From Roseateles sp. (GTDB lineage Bacteria; Pseudomonadota; Gammaproteobacteria; Burkholderiales; Burkholderiaceae_C): a DNA stretch of 33,639 bases. Shown here piece by piece: positions 8,059-17,319 of this stretch. Under the pieces are notes generated by a model that did no database searches, had not been told where the DNA came from, and saw only the letters and a program-made list of their open reading frames with translations. Both the position numbers and the translations under genes were made by a program. The stretch covers positions 1 through 33,639 of the forward strand of contig JACDQM010000138.1 of assembly GCA_015657635.1 (NCBI GenBank), given 5' to 3'. How positions within the stretch are numbered: position 1 is the first letter of the stretch; each line of letters begins with the position of its first letter.

Positions 8059-10293
8059 ATGAGCACCGCCACCGACAGCCAACAGCCAAGCCAGACCCAC
8101 TACCGCATCTGCCCGCTGTGCGAAGCCTGTTGCGGGCTGGAGGTGCAGACGCGCAGCGGCCAGGTGATCGCGATCCGCGGCGCCGAGCAGGACGTGTTCA
8201 GCCAGGGCTATCTCTGCCCCAAGGGCGTGTCGCTGAAGGACCTGCACGAGGACCCGGATCGCCTGCGCCAGCCCTTGATCAAGCGTGACGGCCAGTTCGT
8301 CGAGGCCAGCTGGGACGAGGCGCTGGCCGAGGTGGAGCGCCGCCTGCTGCCCATCATCCAGGCCCAGGGCGGAGACGCGGTGGCGGCCGTGGTCGGCAAC
8401 CCGAGCGCGCACAAGGTCTCGCTGCTGAGCTACTTCCCCCGCGTGGTCAAGGCGCTGGGCACGCGCAATGTGTTCTCGGCCTCGACGCTGGACCAGATGC
8501 CCAAGCAGCTGTCCAGCGGCCTGATGTATGGCCACTGGCTGTCCATTCCGGTGCCCGACATCGAACGCTGCGACTGGCTGCTGATGCTGGGCGCCAACCC
8601 CGCCGTCAGCAACGGCAGCCTCTGGACCGTGCCCGACTACCGCGGCAAGGCCAAGGCCATGCGCGCGCGCGGCGGCCGCATCGTCGTCGTCGACCCCCGC
8701 CGCAGCGAGACCGCGCAGGCGGCTGACGAGCATCTGCCGATCAAGCCCGGCGGCGACGTCTTCCTGCTGCTGGGGCTGGTGCACACCTTGTTTGATGAAG
8801 CGCTCGTCAAGCCCGGCCGCCTGGCCGAACATCTGAACGGCTTGGAGGCGCTGCGAGAGGCCGTCAAGCCCTATGCGCCCGAGCGCATGGCGGCCGGCTG
8901 CGGCATCGGCGCCGAGACGATGCGCCGCCTCGCACGCGAACTCGCCGCGGCCGAACACGCTGCGGTCTATGGCCGTATCGGCACCTGCACGCAGCGCTTC
9001 GGCACGCTCAACAGCTGGCTGATCGACGTGCTGAACATCCTCACCGGCCATATGGACGCGCCCGGCGGCATGATGTTTCCCAAGGCCGCCGCCTTCGCCG
9101 CCAACACGCTGGGTAAACCCGGCAGCGGCCGCGGCATCGTGACTGGCCGGCGCAAGAGCCGGGTCAGCGGCGCACCCGAGGTGTTCGGCGAACTGCCGAT
9201 CACGCTGCTGGCCGAGGAGATCGAGACCGCCGGCCCCGGTCAGGTCAAGGCGCTGATCTGCCTGGCCGCCAACCCGGTGCTGTCCGCCCCAAACGGCCCG
9301 CGCATTGCCCGCGCGCTGGACAGCCTGGAGTTCATGCTCAGCATGGACATCTACCTGAACGAAACCAGCCGCCATGCGGACGTGATCCTGCCGGGGCTTT
9401 CGCCGCTGGAGGACCTGCACTACGACGTGGCCTTTCCGCAGCTGTCCTTCCGCAACCATGCGCGCTTCTCGCCGCCGGTGTTCGAGCGTGCCGCCGATCA
9501 GCCCGAGGAATGGGAGACGCTGCTGCGCCTGGCCGCGATGATCGAAGGCCGTGATTGGCGCGGCGACATGAACGTGCTGGACGATGCCGCCATCGCCGTA
9601 GACGTGGCGCGCCTGGCTGGCGAGCATGCGGCTGCGGTGCTGCAGGCACTGAAGCCCCTGCGCGGGCCTGAGCGCCTGGTCGACCTGGCACTGCGCAGCG
9701 GCCCTTACGGCGACCGCTTCGGCCTGAACCCGCAAGGCCTGACCTTGGCCAAGGTGCGCGCCGCGCCGGGCGGCATTGATCTGGGCGCGCTGCAGCCCCG
9801 CATCCCCGAGCTGCTGCGCACGCCCTCGGGTCGCATCGAGCTCGCACCCGAACTGCTGCTGGCCGATCTGGCCGCCGTCGACGGCGCACTGCAGCGGCCG
9901 GCGGATGAGCTGCTCGTGATCGGCCGGCGCGATGTGCGTTCAGGCAATAGCTGGATGCACAACCTGCCAATCCTCGCCAAAGGCCCGGAACGCTGCACGC
10001 TGCTGCTCCACCCGGCCGACGCGGCCGCTAGAGGCCTGAGCGACGGTGCGCAGGCAAGCCTGCGCAACAGCTTCGGCGAGCTGACCGTTTCAGTGCGCGT
10101 CAGCGACGAGATGATGCCGGGCGTCGTCAGTCTTCCGCACGGCTGGGGCCATAACCTAAAAGGTGCACGTCTCTCGCTGGCTGCTGAGCGTCCCGGCGCG
10201 AATCTGAATGCGCTGCTCGATGACGCCACGCGCGATCCCCTGTCGGGCAATGCGGTGCTCAGCGGCGTGGCGGTTGAACTGTGTGCGATTTAA
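8059..10293 (+). CDS. Molybdopterin (bis-MGD) oxidoreductase, single-subunit, substrate unknown
   Basis: A 744-residue member of the DMSO-reductase superfamily. The ATG at 8059 has GGAG nine bases upstream; the longer in-frame read-through from 7315 is produced by the upstream frameshifts. An N-terminal 4Fe-4S site is visible: C18, C21, C25 and C53 (CPLCEACC ... YLCPKG). Cofactor-binding motifs include LMLGANPAVSNGS, GGRIVVVDPRRSETA, YGRIGTCTQRFGTLNSW and the C-terminal domain IGRRDVRSGNSWMHN with LPHGWGHN. Where many relatives have the Mo-ligating Cys, Sec or Ser, this one reads STLDQMPKQLSSG with no Cys or Sec. No Tat signal, so probably cytoplasmic. No electron-transfer subunit is adjacent; the upstream flavoprotein is the only redox neighbour. 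Formate dehydrogenase or nitrate reductase labels would be over-precise. Confidence 0.88.
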   Translation: MSTATDSQQPSQTHYRICPLCEACCGLEVQTRSGQVIAIRGAEQDVFSQGYLCPKGVSLKDLHEDPDRLRQPLIKRDGQFVEASWDEALAEVERRLLPIIQAQGGDAVAAVVGNPSAHKVSLLSYFPRVVKALGTRNVFSASTLDQMPKQLSSGLMYGHWLSIPVPDIERCDWLLMLGANPAVSNGSLWTVPDYRGKAKAMRARGGRIVVVDPRRSETAQAADEHLPIKPGGDVFLLLGLVHTLFDEALVKPGRLAEHLNGLEALREAVKPYAPERMAAGCGIGAETMRRLARELAAAEHAAVYGRIGTCTQRFGTLNSWLIDVLNILTGHMDAPGGMMFPKAAAFAANTLGKPGSGRGIVTGRRKSRVSGAPEVFGELPITLLAEEIETAGPGQVKALICLAANPVLSAPNGPRIARALDSLEFMLSMDIYLNETSRHADVILPGLSPLEDLHYDVAFPQLSFRNHARFSPPVFERAADQPEEWETLLRLAAMIEGRDWRGDMNVLDDAAIAVDVARLAGEHAAAVLQALKPLRGPERLVDLALRSGPYGDRFGLNPQGLTLAKVRAAPGGIDLGALQPRIPELLRTPSGRIELAPELLLADLAAVDGALQRPADELLVIGRRDVRSGNSWMHNLPILAKGPERCTLLLHPADAAARGLSDGAQASLRNSFGELTVSVRVSDEMMPGVVSLPHGWGHNLKGARLSLAAERPGANLNALLDDATRDPLSGNAVLSGVAVELCAI

Positions 10294-10447
10294 TACCGGC
10301 GCTGCGGACGCATCTGTGCTACATTCGAGCCATAGATACGCACAAGACCGTTTCTTCAAGGTCTTCAATCTGCAGCCCCGCATGATCGTTCGCGAGCGGC
10401 TCGCTTCAGTTTCAACTCCCCGTTTGACTGTTCTTGAGTGTTTCTGT

Positions 10448-10472
10448 CCTCGCTGGCCATGTGGCTGCGAGG
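10448..10472 (+). promoter_or_regulatory. Hairpin in cold-shock gene leader
   Basis: CCTCGC (10448-10453) pairs perfectly with GCGAGG (10467-10472), and an inner GCCA/TGGC pair extends the stem with small internal mismatches. It lies about 19 bases upstream of the AAAGGA ribosome-binding site (10491-10496) in a leader of about 210 bases without any gene. Long structured 5' leaders are typical of cspA-type mRNAs and control their stability and translation at low temperature; that this hairpin does so is inference. Confidence 0.45.
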
Positions 10473-10503
10473 TTGTCTTCAATCGTTTCCAAAGGAACAC
10501 ATC

Positions 10504-10719
10504 ATGAGCACCATCCAAACTGGCACCGTTAAGTGGTTTGACGACGGCAAGGGCTTCGGTTTCATCACCCCCGCCGACGGCAGCAAGGACCTGTTCGCCC
10601 ACCACAGCGAAATCAAGAACGGCGGCGGTTTCCGCACGCTGGCCGAGAACCAGCAGGTTGAGTTTGAAGTCAAGCAAGGCCCCAAGGGTCTGCAGGCTGC
10701 AAACATCAAGCCCCTGTAA
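10504..10719 (+). CDS. csp: Cold-shock protein, CspA family
   Basis: A 71-residue single cold-shock (OB-fold) domain. It starts with [23 protein letters not shown]1 is GKGFGFI and RNP2 is DLFAHHS, both carrying the aromatic residues that stack on single-stranded RNA/DNA. The C-terminus ([12 protein letters not shown]) is the normal end of the family. The ribosome-binding site AAAGGA is seven bases before the ATG. It acts as an RNA chaperone or antiterminator; whether it is cold-induced cannot be told from sequence, but the long leader suggests post-transcriptional control. Confidence 0.97.
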   Translation: MSTIQTGTVKWFDDGKGFGFITPADGSKDLFAHHSEIKNGGGFRTLAENQQVEFEVKQGPKGLQAANIKPL

Positions 10720-10966
10720 TCGTTCAGCCCGTCTGATCTGATTGCCACGGCGGCGCGGGAGCGCTGCCGGTCCGAAGCGCTGCAAAGCGACTCGGGCAAA
10801 CATTCCAAGCGGCAGCTGCTCGGTAGCGCTGCCGCTTCCCCGGCCTCTCACGCCGGGCCTGCTGCGGCCACACCGAAGATGCCGCAGACCTCCGAAGTTT
10901 CACAAAGACCGCGCCAAGACGGATTCGCCTGACTCCTGTTCAAGGCGCACACCTCAAGGAAAAACA
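10720..10966 (+). other. Structured spacer between csp and small ORF (three hairpins)
   Basis: This 247-base non-coding stretch holds three consecutive perfect stems: AGCGGCA/TGCCGCT (10808-10814 with 10830-10836), CCCGGC/GCCGGG (10839-10844 with 10852-10857, loop of seven) and CTGCGG/CCGCAG (10862-10867 with 10882-10887). None is followed by a T-run, so they are not simple terminators. The spacer may be an mRNA processing region, a leader for the next gene or a small RNA; this is inference. Confidence 0.5.
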
Positions 10967-11185
10967 ATGCACAACTACAAAGGCATTGAGGTGGGGCGTT
11001 ACCTTGTCTCACCCATGACCAAACCCCATGCCGACGGTGGCTTTGCCGCCTCGGTGTCCATCCGTTCCGGCCGCGGCCAGGCCAGCCATGACCGCGTGAT
11101 GCGATTCACGCCGCGCTTCATGTGCTCGCAGTCCGCGCTGCACTACGCCACCCGCGAGGGATTGGCCTGGGTGCACGCCCACTGA
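10967..11185 (+). CDS. Small conserved hypothetical protein downstream of csp
   Basis: A 72-residue protein starting MHNYKGIEVGRYLVSP, with AAGGA ahead of the ATG at 10967; the frame open back to 10742 is not convincing. It contains GGFAASVSIRSGRGQASHDRVMRF and ends in a helical ALHYATREGLAWVHAH. The layout (short beta strands, a charged turn, one C-terminal helix) resembles small Burkholderiales proteins of unknown function that I recall as about this size. No signal peptide, membrane segment or cysteine pair. It may be co-transcribed with the cold-shock gene, and a strong terminator follows it. Confidence 0.7.
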   Translation: MHNYKGIEVGRYLVSPMTKPHADGGFAASVSIRSGRGQASHDRVMRFTPRFMCSQSALHYATREGLAWVHAH

Positions 11186-11217
11186 ACGATCCAAGGCACT
11201 GACCTGCCAACAAGACG

Positions 11218-11245
11218 AAGGGCGCCATTGGCGCCCTTTCTCTTT
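11218..11245 (+). terminator. Rho-independent terminator
   Basis: A nine-base-pair stem AAGGGCGCC / GGCGCCCTT with loop ATT (11218-11238) is followed by a T-rich stretch (TTTCTCTTT). It ends the csp/small-ORF transcript and lies just before the end of the convergent efflux operon (stop at 11274), which it might also terminate. Confidence 0.9.
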
Positions 11246-11273
11246 GCACAATCGCGCCGGTGGCGCGGGGTCC

Positions 11274-12698
11274 TCAGCGCGCTGGCACCTCGCTAACGCC
11301 GCCGCCCAGCGCCTTGTAGGCCTGGACTCGGTTCAGCGCCTGCGCCAGCTGCACCTGCACCAGCGCCTGCTCGGCGGCGAAGGAGGCACGCTGCGCGTCA
11401 AGCAGTTCGAGGCTGCCAGCTGCACCTTGCCGATGGCGCAATTCCACCAGCGCCAGCCGGTCGCGTTCGGCCTGGGTCTGCACAGCCTGGGCCTGCAGCT
11501 GCTGGCCCAGCGTGGCGTTACCGGCCAGCGCGTCCGCGACCTCGCGGAACGCCAGCTGGATGGCCTTTTCGTACTGTGCCTGCGCAATCTCACGCCCGGC
11601 CTTCACCGAGGCCAGATTGGCATCCAGCCGGCCGGCATCGAAGATCGGCATCAGCAGCTGCGAGGCAAAGCTCCAGGCCCCGTTCTTGAACAGATCCGAC
11701 AGCTGGCCGCTGGCACTGCCGGCACTGGCGGTCAGTGTGATGGCCGGGAAGAACGCCGCCCGTGCCGCACCGATGCTGGCGTTGGCTGCGATCAGCTGCT
11801 GCTCGGCTTGCAGCACATCGGGCCGCTGCACCAGCACTTCGGACGGCAGGCCCGCAGGCACTTCGGCCAGGGCCAGCCGTTCCAGCGGCGTCGCTGCCGG
11901 CAGTGCGGCAGGCAGGGCCTGGCCCACCAACAGCACCAGGGCGTTCTCGTCCTGCGCGCGCTGACGTTGCAGCTGCGCCAGGCTGGCGCGAGCAGCGGCT
12001 TCGGCCGATTCGGCCGAGCGCAGATCCAGCACCGAAGCCACGCCGGCATCGAAGCGCAGGCGGATCAGGCGCAGGCTATCGCTGCGACTGGCCTGCGTGC
12101 GCTCCGCCAGGGCGAGCAGCGCTTCGTCGGCTTGCAGCGCCAGATGCGCAGCGGCCACGCTGGCCACCAGGCTGATCTGCGCCGCCCTTTGGCCTTCGAC
12201 ACTGGCCAGGTAGCGGGCCGCCGCCGCATCGCTGTTGTTCTTCAGCTTGCCCAGCAGATCGATCTCATAGGCGCTGACCTGAAGGCCAGCGCTGTAGCTG
12301 CTGCTGATGCTGTCATTGGCGGCCGTTGCGCGGTTGCTGATCAAGCCGGCGCTGACGGTGGGCCAGCGGCTCGCATCACTGACGCGGGCCTGTGCCCGCG
12401 CCTGTTCGGCATTCAGCGCGGCCACGCGCAGATCGCGGTTGTTCTGCAGGGCCAGTTCGATCAGGGCGCGCAACCGCGCATCGCCGGCGTAGAACTGCTG
12501 CCAGGCCAGGGCTTGCGCAGCAGTGCCCTGCACCGGGGCAGTGGCCTGCGGCCAGTTCGGGGCCACCGGCGCAGCCGGGCGCTGATGCGTGGGCGCCAGG
12601 TTGGCGCAACCAGCCAGCGCCAGCGCGGCGGCCATCAGTGACAGCCTCACACGCAAGGTCGAAACTCTCTTCATCATCATCGTCTTGTCGGCGCTCAT
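11274..12698 (-). CDS. RND efflux outer-membrane lipoprotein channel (OprM/NodT family)
   Basis: A 474-residue TolC-like outer-membrane factor. A lipoprotein signal with lipobox LAGC (Cys about residue 31) is followed by two repeated OEP halves: a first with LRALIELALQNNRDLRVAALN and a second with QRPDVLQAEQQLIAANASIGAARAAFFP, the usual duplicated coiled-coil hairpin pattern. It would form the trimeric exit duct for the adjacent pump. The ATG at 12698 overlaps the pump stop by four bases (ATGA) and has GGAGG upstream, so it is translationally coupled as the last gene of the operon. Confidence 0.94.
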   Translation of the reverse strand: MSADKTMMMKRVSTLRVRLSLMAAALALAGCANLAPTHQRPAAPVAPNWPQATAPVQGTAAQALAWQQFYAGDARLRALIELALQNNRDLRVAALNAEQARAQARVSDASRWPTVSAGLISNRATAANDSISSSYSAGLQVSAYEIDLLGKLKNNSDAAAARYLASVEGQRAAQISLVASVAAAHLALQADEALLALAERTQASRSDSLRLIRLRFDAGVASVLDLRSAESAEAAARASLAQLQRQRAQDENALVLLVGQALPAALPAATPLERLALAEVPAGLPSEVLVQRPDVLQAEQQLIAANASIGAARAAFFPAITLTASAGSASGQLSDLFKNGAWSFASQLLMPIFDAGRLDANLASVKAGREIAQAQYEKAIQLAFREVADALAGNATLGQQLQAQAVQTQAERDRLALVELRHRQGAAGSLELLDAQRASFAAEQALVQVQLAQALNRVQAYKALGGGVSEVPAR

Positions 12699-15600
12699 TG
12701 CAGCTTGCCTCCCTGTACCTCGGCCACAGCCGGGGCTTCGATTTCATGCGCGTCCAAACGGCGTTGGCGCTCGCTGCCCTTGAAGATGCGCCGCACCACC
12801 AGGAAGAACACCGGCACGAACAGCACCGCCAGGAAGGTGGCCGTCAACATGCCCGAGAGCACGCCGGTGCCGATGGCGCGCTGGCTGGCGGAGCCGGCAC
12901 CGCTGGCAAAGAACAGTGGCGTCACGCCCAGGATGAAGGCCATCGAGGTCATGATGATCGGGCGGAAGCGCAGGTGGCAGGCCTCGAGGATGGCCTCGAT
13001 CAGACCCTTGCCCTGGGCTTGCAAGTCCTTGGCGAACTCGATGATCAGGATCGCGTTCTTCGCCGACAGGCCGATGATGGTGATCAGGCCGACCTTGAAG
13101 TACACGTCATTGGGCATGCCGCGCAGCGTGGCGCCCAGCACCGCACCCAGGATGCCGAGCGGCACCACCAGCAGCACGGCAACCGGGATGGACCAGCTCT
13201 CATACAGCGCGGCCAGGCACAGGAACACCGCCAGCAGCGAGAACACCAGCAGCACGGTGGCCTGAGCGCCGGAGAGCTTCTCCTCGCGCGACAGCCCCGT
13301 CCACTCATAGCCGATGCCGGCCGGCAGCTGCGCCACCATCTTCTCCAGCTCGGCCATGGCCGCGCCGGTGGAAGCCCCCGGTGCCGCATCGCCGGCCAGG
13401 CGCATCGCCGGATAGCCGTTGTAGCGGGTGGCCTGCATCTGGCCGCTGATCCAGCGGGTCGTCGCAAAGGCCGACAGCGGCACCGACTTGCCCTGCGCAT
13501 TGCTGACGTTCAGGCGCAGCAGGTCGTCGGGCTGCATGCGGTCCTTGGCATCGGCTTGCACCACCACGCGTTGCAGACGGCCCTGGTTGGGGAAGTCGTT
13601 CACATAGGCGGAACCGAGCTGCGTGCCCAGCACGGCGGCGATCGCGTCGTAACCCACACCCAGCGCATTGGCCTTGTTGCGGTCGATGTCGATCTGCAGC
13701 TGCGGCGCATCCTCCAGGCCGTCAGGGCGCATGCCGGTGATGAGCTTGCTCTGGCTGGCCATGCCCATCAGCTGGTTGCGCGCGGCCAGCAGGGCCTCGT
13801 GGCCGAGGCCGCCGCGGTCCTGCAGGCGCAGCGCAAAGCCGGTGGCCGTGCCCAGCTCGGGGATGGGTGGCGGCGACAGCGGGTAGATGAAGGCATCACG
13901 CACCGTCATCATCATGGCGCCGAAGGCGCGCTGGGCCAGCGCGCTGGCGCTGTTCTCGGGCTTCTTGCGCTCGCTCCAGGGCTTGAGAGGCACGAACACC
14001 AGCGCCGCGTTCTGGCCCTGGCCCGAGAAGGAGAAACCGATCACGCCGATGGTGGATTGCACCTCGGGCTGCTTCAGCATGAAGTCCTCAACCGCCTTGA
14101 CGGCCTGCTCGGTGCGGTTGGCCGTGGCGCCCGGGGGCAGCTGCACGTTGACGATCAGGTAGCCCTGGTCTTCATTGGGCAGGAAGGAGGTCGGCAGGCG
14201 CATATAGAGCCAGCCCACCACCGCGACGATGGCGACAAAAGCCACCAGCATGCTGGAGCTGCGCTTGAGCAACTTGGCCACCCAGCCTTCGTAGCCCTTG
14301 GCGGTGCGGGCAAAGCCGCGGTTGAACCAGCCGAAGAAGCCGCGCTTGGCATGGTGATGGCCCGCCTCCACCGGCTTGAGCAGCGTGGCGCACAGTGCGG
14401 GCGTCAGCGTCAGCGCCATCAGCGCGGACAGGCCCATCGAGGCCACCATCGCCAGCGAGAACTGGCGGTAGATATTGCCCACCGAACCGGCAAAGAAGGC
14501 CATCGGCACGAACACCGCGATAAGCACCACGGTGATGCCGATGATGGCGCCCGAGATCTGGCTCATGGCCTTGCGCGTGGCTTCGCGCGGCGACAAGCCC
14601 TCCTCGCTCATGATGCGCTCGACGTTCTCGACCACGACGATGGCATCGTCCACCAGGATGCCGATCGCCAGCACCATGCCGAACAGCGTCAGCACGTTGA
14701 TCGAGTAGCCCATGCCCAGCATCACCGCGAAGGTGCCGAGCAGCGCCACCGGCACCACCAGCGTCGGAATCAGCGTGTAGCGCCAGTTCTGCAGGAACAG
14801 GTACATCACCAGGAACACCAGGATGATGGCCTCCACCAGCGTCTGCACCACCTGGCTGATCGAGATGTCGACGAACTTGGACGAGTCGTAGGGTATCTCG
14901 TAGATCACGCCCTGCGGGAAGAAGCGCTTGAGCTCGAGCATGCGCTCCTTGACGGCGGTGGCGGCGGCCAGCGCATTGCCGCTGTTGGAGAGCTGCACGC
15001 CGATGCCGGTGGACGGCTTGCCGTTCAGGCGGGCATAGGTGCTGTAGCCCTGGCCGCCCAGCTCGATGCGGGCCACGTCCTTCAGGCGCACGGTCGAGCC
15101 GTCCGTATTGGCGCGCAGCACGATGGCGCCGAACTGCTCGACGTTCTCCAGCTGCCCTTGACCACCACGGTGGCCGACATGGACTGGCTGCTCAGATTGG
15201 GCAGATCGCCCATGGTGCCGGCCGGCACCAGCGCGTTCTGCGCGCGGATCGCGGCATTGACCTCGGCCGGGCTGATGTTGAAGGACAGCATCTTGGCCGG
15301 TTCCAGCCAGATGCGCATTGCGCGTTCGGTGCCGAACAGCTGAGCCTGGCCGATGCCGGGCAGGCGCTGGATCTCGGGAATGATGTTGCGCGCGGCATAG
15401 TCGCCCAGCGCCACCGGATCCATCTTGCCGTCCTCGCTGGACAGGGTCACGAACAGCAGGAAGTTGTTGCGTGCCTTGTCGACACGCACACCCTGCTGCG
15501 TCACCGCAGCCGGCAGGCGCGGGCTGGCGCGCGACAGGCGGTTCTGCACCTCGACCTGGGCCAGGTCGATATTGGTGCCCGGCTCGAACGTGACGGTGAT

Positions 15601-15867
15601 CGCGCCCGTGCCATTGGCCTGGCTGACCGATTCCATATAGGCCAGGCCAGGGGCGCCGTTGAGCTCCTGCTCGATCACGGAGACCACGCTCTCGTCCAGG
15701 GTCTTGGCCGACGCGCCGGGATAGGCGACGTTGACCGACAGCGACGGGGGCGCGACGGTGGGGTACTGCGCAACCGGCAGCTTGGTGATCGCAACCCCGC
15801 CGAAGACGAGAATGAAGAGCGCGATCACCCAGGCAAATACCGGGCGGTCAATGAAGAAACGTGCCAT
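12695..15867 (-). pseudogene. RND multidrug efflux pump, inner-membrane subunit (AcrB/MexB, HAE1), one-base frameshift
   Basis: A proton-driven drug exporter. The protein starts at 15867 (MARFFIDRPVFAWVIA, GAGG upstream) and repairs to 1057 residues, the normal AcrB length. It shows the N-terminal porter half (LPVAQYPTVAPPSLSVNVAYPG), proton-relay aspartates in ILVDDAIVVVENVERIM, the partner lysine in GLSAKNAILIIEFAKDL, and RFRPIIMTSMAFILGV. Near residue 238 the frame breaks: the family reads VVVKGQLENVEQFGAIVLR, but one C is missing from GGCCAG (plus-strand position about 15154). The frame therefore jumps from the 15867 reading to the one that covers 12695-15121. The rest is intact on both sides. 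I consider it an assembly or sequencing error; if real, the pump would be inactive. Middle gene of the operon controlled by the TetR protein at 17337. Confidence 0.93.
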
Positions 15868-15891
15868 GAGGGTCCTCGCTTCCTGCGTGCT

Positions 15892-17133
15892 TTAGCGGCT
15901 GGCCGCAGCCGAAGCTGCTGCAGGCGCAGAGGCACCAGGCGTCCATGGCACCGGCTTGACCGGCGCACCGGGCACGAACATCTTCTGGAAGCCGTCGGCG
16001 ATCACCTGCTCACCCGGCTTCAGGCCATCCAGCACGACCCAGAAGGCGCCGTCCTTGTTGACCTGTGCCGAGCCCAGGCGCACCTGGCGCGGCTGCGGCT
16101 TGCCATCCTGGCCGACCACCAGCACGGTGTCGGCCGTGTTGCTGCGGGTGACCGCCTGCTGCGGCAGCAGCATGGCCGACGGCAGCTCGGCCTGCACCAG
16201 GCGCACACGCACATACTGGCCGGGCAACAACTGACCCTGCTCGTTCGGCACCTCGGCGCGCAAGGTCACCTGGCCCGAGCTGGCGTCCACGCTCAGATCG
16301 GTGAACAGCAAGCGGCCGGGCTTGGCCAGCTCGCTGCCGTCGTCCAGAACGACGCGCACCTGTGCCGCCTGACTGGCGCCATTGCCACCAGACGCCCGCA
16401 GCTGGCCTTGGCTCAAGGCGCGGCGCAGCTGCTGCACCTCATTGGCCGACTGGGTGAAGTTCACGTAGACCGAGTTGGTCTGCTGGATCAGCGCCAGCTG
16501 CGTGGCCTCGGCAGCGCTGACCAGCGCACCTTCGGTCACCAGCGCGCGACCGATGCGTCCGCTGATCGGCGCACGCACGGCAGCGTAGTCCAGATTCAGC
16601 CGCGCGCTGGTCACGGCCGCCTTGGCCGCAGCGACATCGGCCTCGGCCTGCTTGGCAGCCGCCAGCGAAACCAGGTAGTCCTGCTGGCTGATGGCCTTGG
16701 CCTCGGCCAGCGGCTTGTTGCGCTCAGCCAGCGGTGCGGCCTGGCTCAGGTTCGCCTGCGCCCGGGCCAGCTGGGCCAAGGCACTGTCCAGGCTGGCCTG
16801 GTAGGGCGCGGGGTCGATCTGGAACAGGGCCTGGCCCGCCTTGACCTCGCTGCCTTCGGTGAACAGGCGCTTGAGCACCACGCCATTGACGCGCGCCCGC
16901 ACCTGAGCACTGCGCACAGCCTCGACGCGGCCCGGCAGCTCAGTCTGCAGCGGCACAGCCTGCTGCGCGACGGTGACCACGCCGACCGCGGGCGGCGGCA
17001 TGCCACCAGGCGCACCAGCGGGCGGCGCCCCCTCCTTGGAGCACGCCACCAGCAAGGACGCGATTGCGACGCTCAGCGGCGCCAGATACAGCAGGCGGGC
17101 CTGCCAGCGTTGAGCGGGCCGCTGCGCCGCCAT
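15892..17133 (-). CDS. RND efflux periplasmic adaptor (membrane-fusion) lipoprotein, AcrA/MexA family
   Basis: About 413 residues from the ATG at 17133 (MAAQRPAQRWQARLL). An alternative start at 17178 (MMKACSV) has no better ribosome-binding site and would give an unusually long n-region. Lipobox LVAC anchors it in the inner membrane. The domains follow in order: lipoyl-like first half (LPGRVEAVRSAQVRARVNGVV, then GSEVKAGQALFQIDPAPY), the alpha hairpin (LAQLARAQANLSQAAPLAER), lipoyl second half (LDYAAVRAPISGRIGRALV) and the beta-barrel and membrane-proximal parts (ANEVQQLR, GQLLPGQYVRVRL). It links the inner-membrane pump to the outer-membrane channel. First gene of the three-gene operon, 24 bases before the pump. 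Confidence 0.93.
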   Translation of the reverse strand: MAAQRPAQRWQARLLYLAPLSVAIASLLVACSKEGAPPAGAPGGMPPPAVGVVTVAQQAVPLQTELPGRVEAVRSAQVRARVNGVVLKRLFTEGSEVKAGQALFQIDPAPYQASLDSALAQLARAQANLSQAAPLAERNKPLAEAKAISQQDYLVSLAAAKQAEADVAAAKAAVTSARLNLDYAAVRAPISGRIGRALVTEGALVSAAEATQLALIQQTNSVYVNFTQSANEVQQLRRALSQGQLRASGGNGASQAAQVRVVLDDGSELAKPGRLLFTDLSVDASSGQVTLRAEVPNEQGQLLPGQYVRVRLVQAELPSAMLLPQQAVTRSNTADTVLVVGQDGKPQPRQVRLGSAQVNKDGAFWVVLDGLKPGEQVIADGFQKMFVPGAPVKPVPWTPGASAPAAASAAASR

Positions 17134-17281
17134 CGATGAGGGTTGAGAAGAAGTCTTCACAGAGCAGGCTTTCATCATCGGTGCGTGCGCAGCCCGGATG
17201 GGAAGCGACGCGTTTGCAAATTCGGAGCCGCCGCAAGCTGCACCCACGGGCGCAGCGAGCAGCAGTTCAGCACAGGCTCGC

Positions 17282-17313
17282 AGTATATACATACATTCGC
17301 GTATGTATGTTAA
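17282..17313 (-). promoter_or_regulatory. Promoter of the efflux operon
   Basis: Read on the minus strand, TTAACA (17313-17308) and TATATA (17289-17284) are spaced by 18 bases, with TATACT as an alternative -10 two bases further on. The AcrR-type operator lies between and over these boxes, so bound repressor would block RNA polymerase. The 5' leader to the start at 17133 would be about 140 bases. Confidence 0.6.
17288..17311. promoter_or_regulatory. AcrR-type operator (24-bp palindrome)
   Basis: Arms ACATACAT (17289-17296) and ATGTATGT (17303-17310) are perfect inverted repeats around a CGCG centre with one mismatched pair. As I recall the E. coli acrAB operator, it has the same two arms and spacing and differs mainly in the central four bases. 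It lies between the divergent efflux operon and the TetR gene, so it should serve both. Confidence 0.85.
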
Positions 17314-17319
17314 TTGGCG

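Noticed and set aside
7315-10293. Apparent 992-residue fusion of an exported phosphatase and a molybdoenzyme
   Set aside because: The linking segment (7713-8058) is out-of-frame sequence. Two missing C bases explain it, and each part has its own start, ribosome-binding site and natural end.
12392-15343. A 983-codon open frame on the plus strand opposite the efflux genes (and similar long frames at 1074-2924 plus and 7828-9735 minus)
   Set aside because: They are His/Gln/Arg-rich antisense shadows of well-conserved genes, a normal effect of high-GC codon use, with no domains or ribosome-binding sites.
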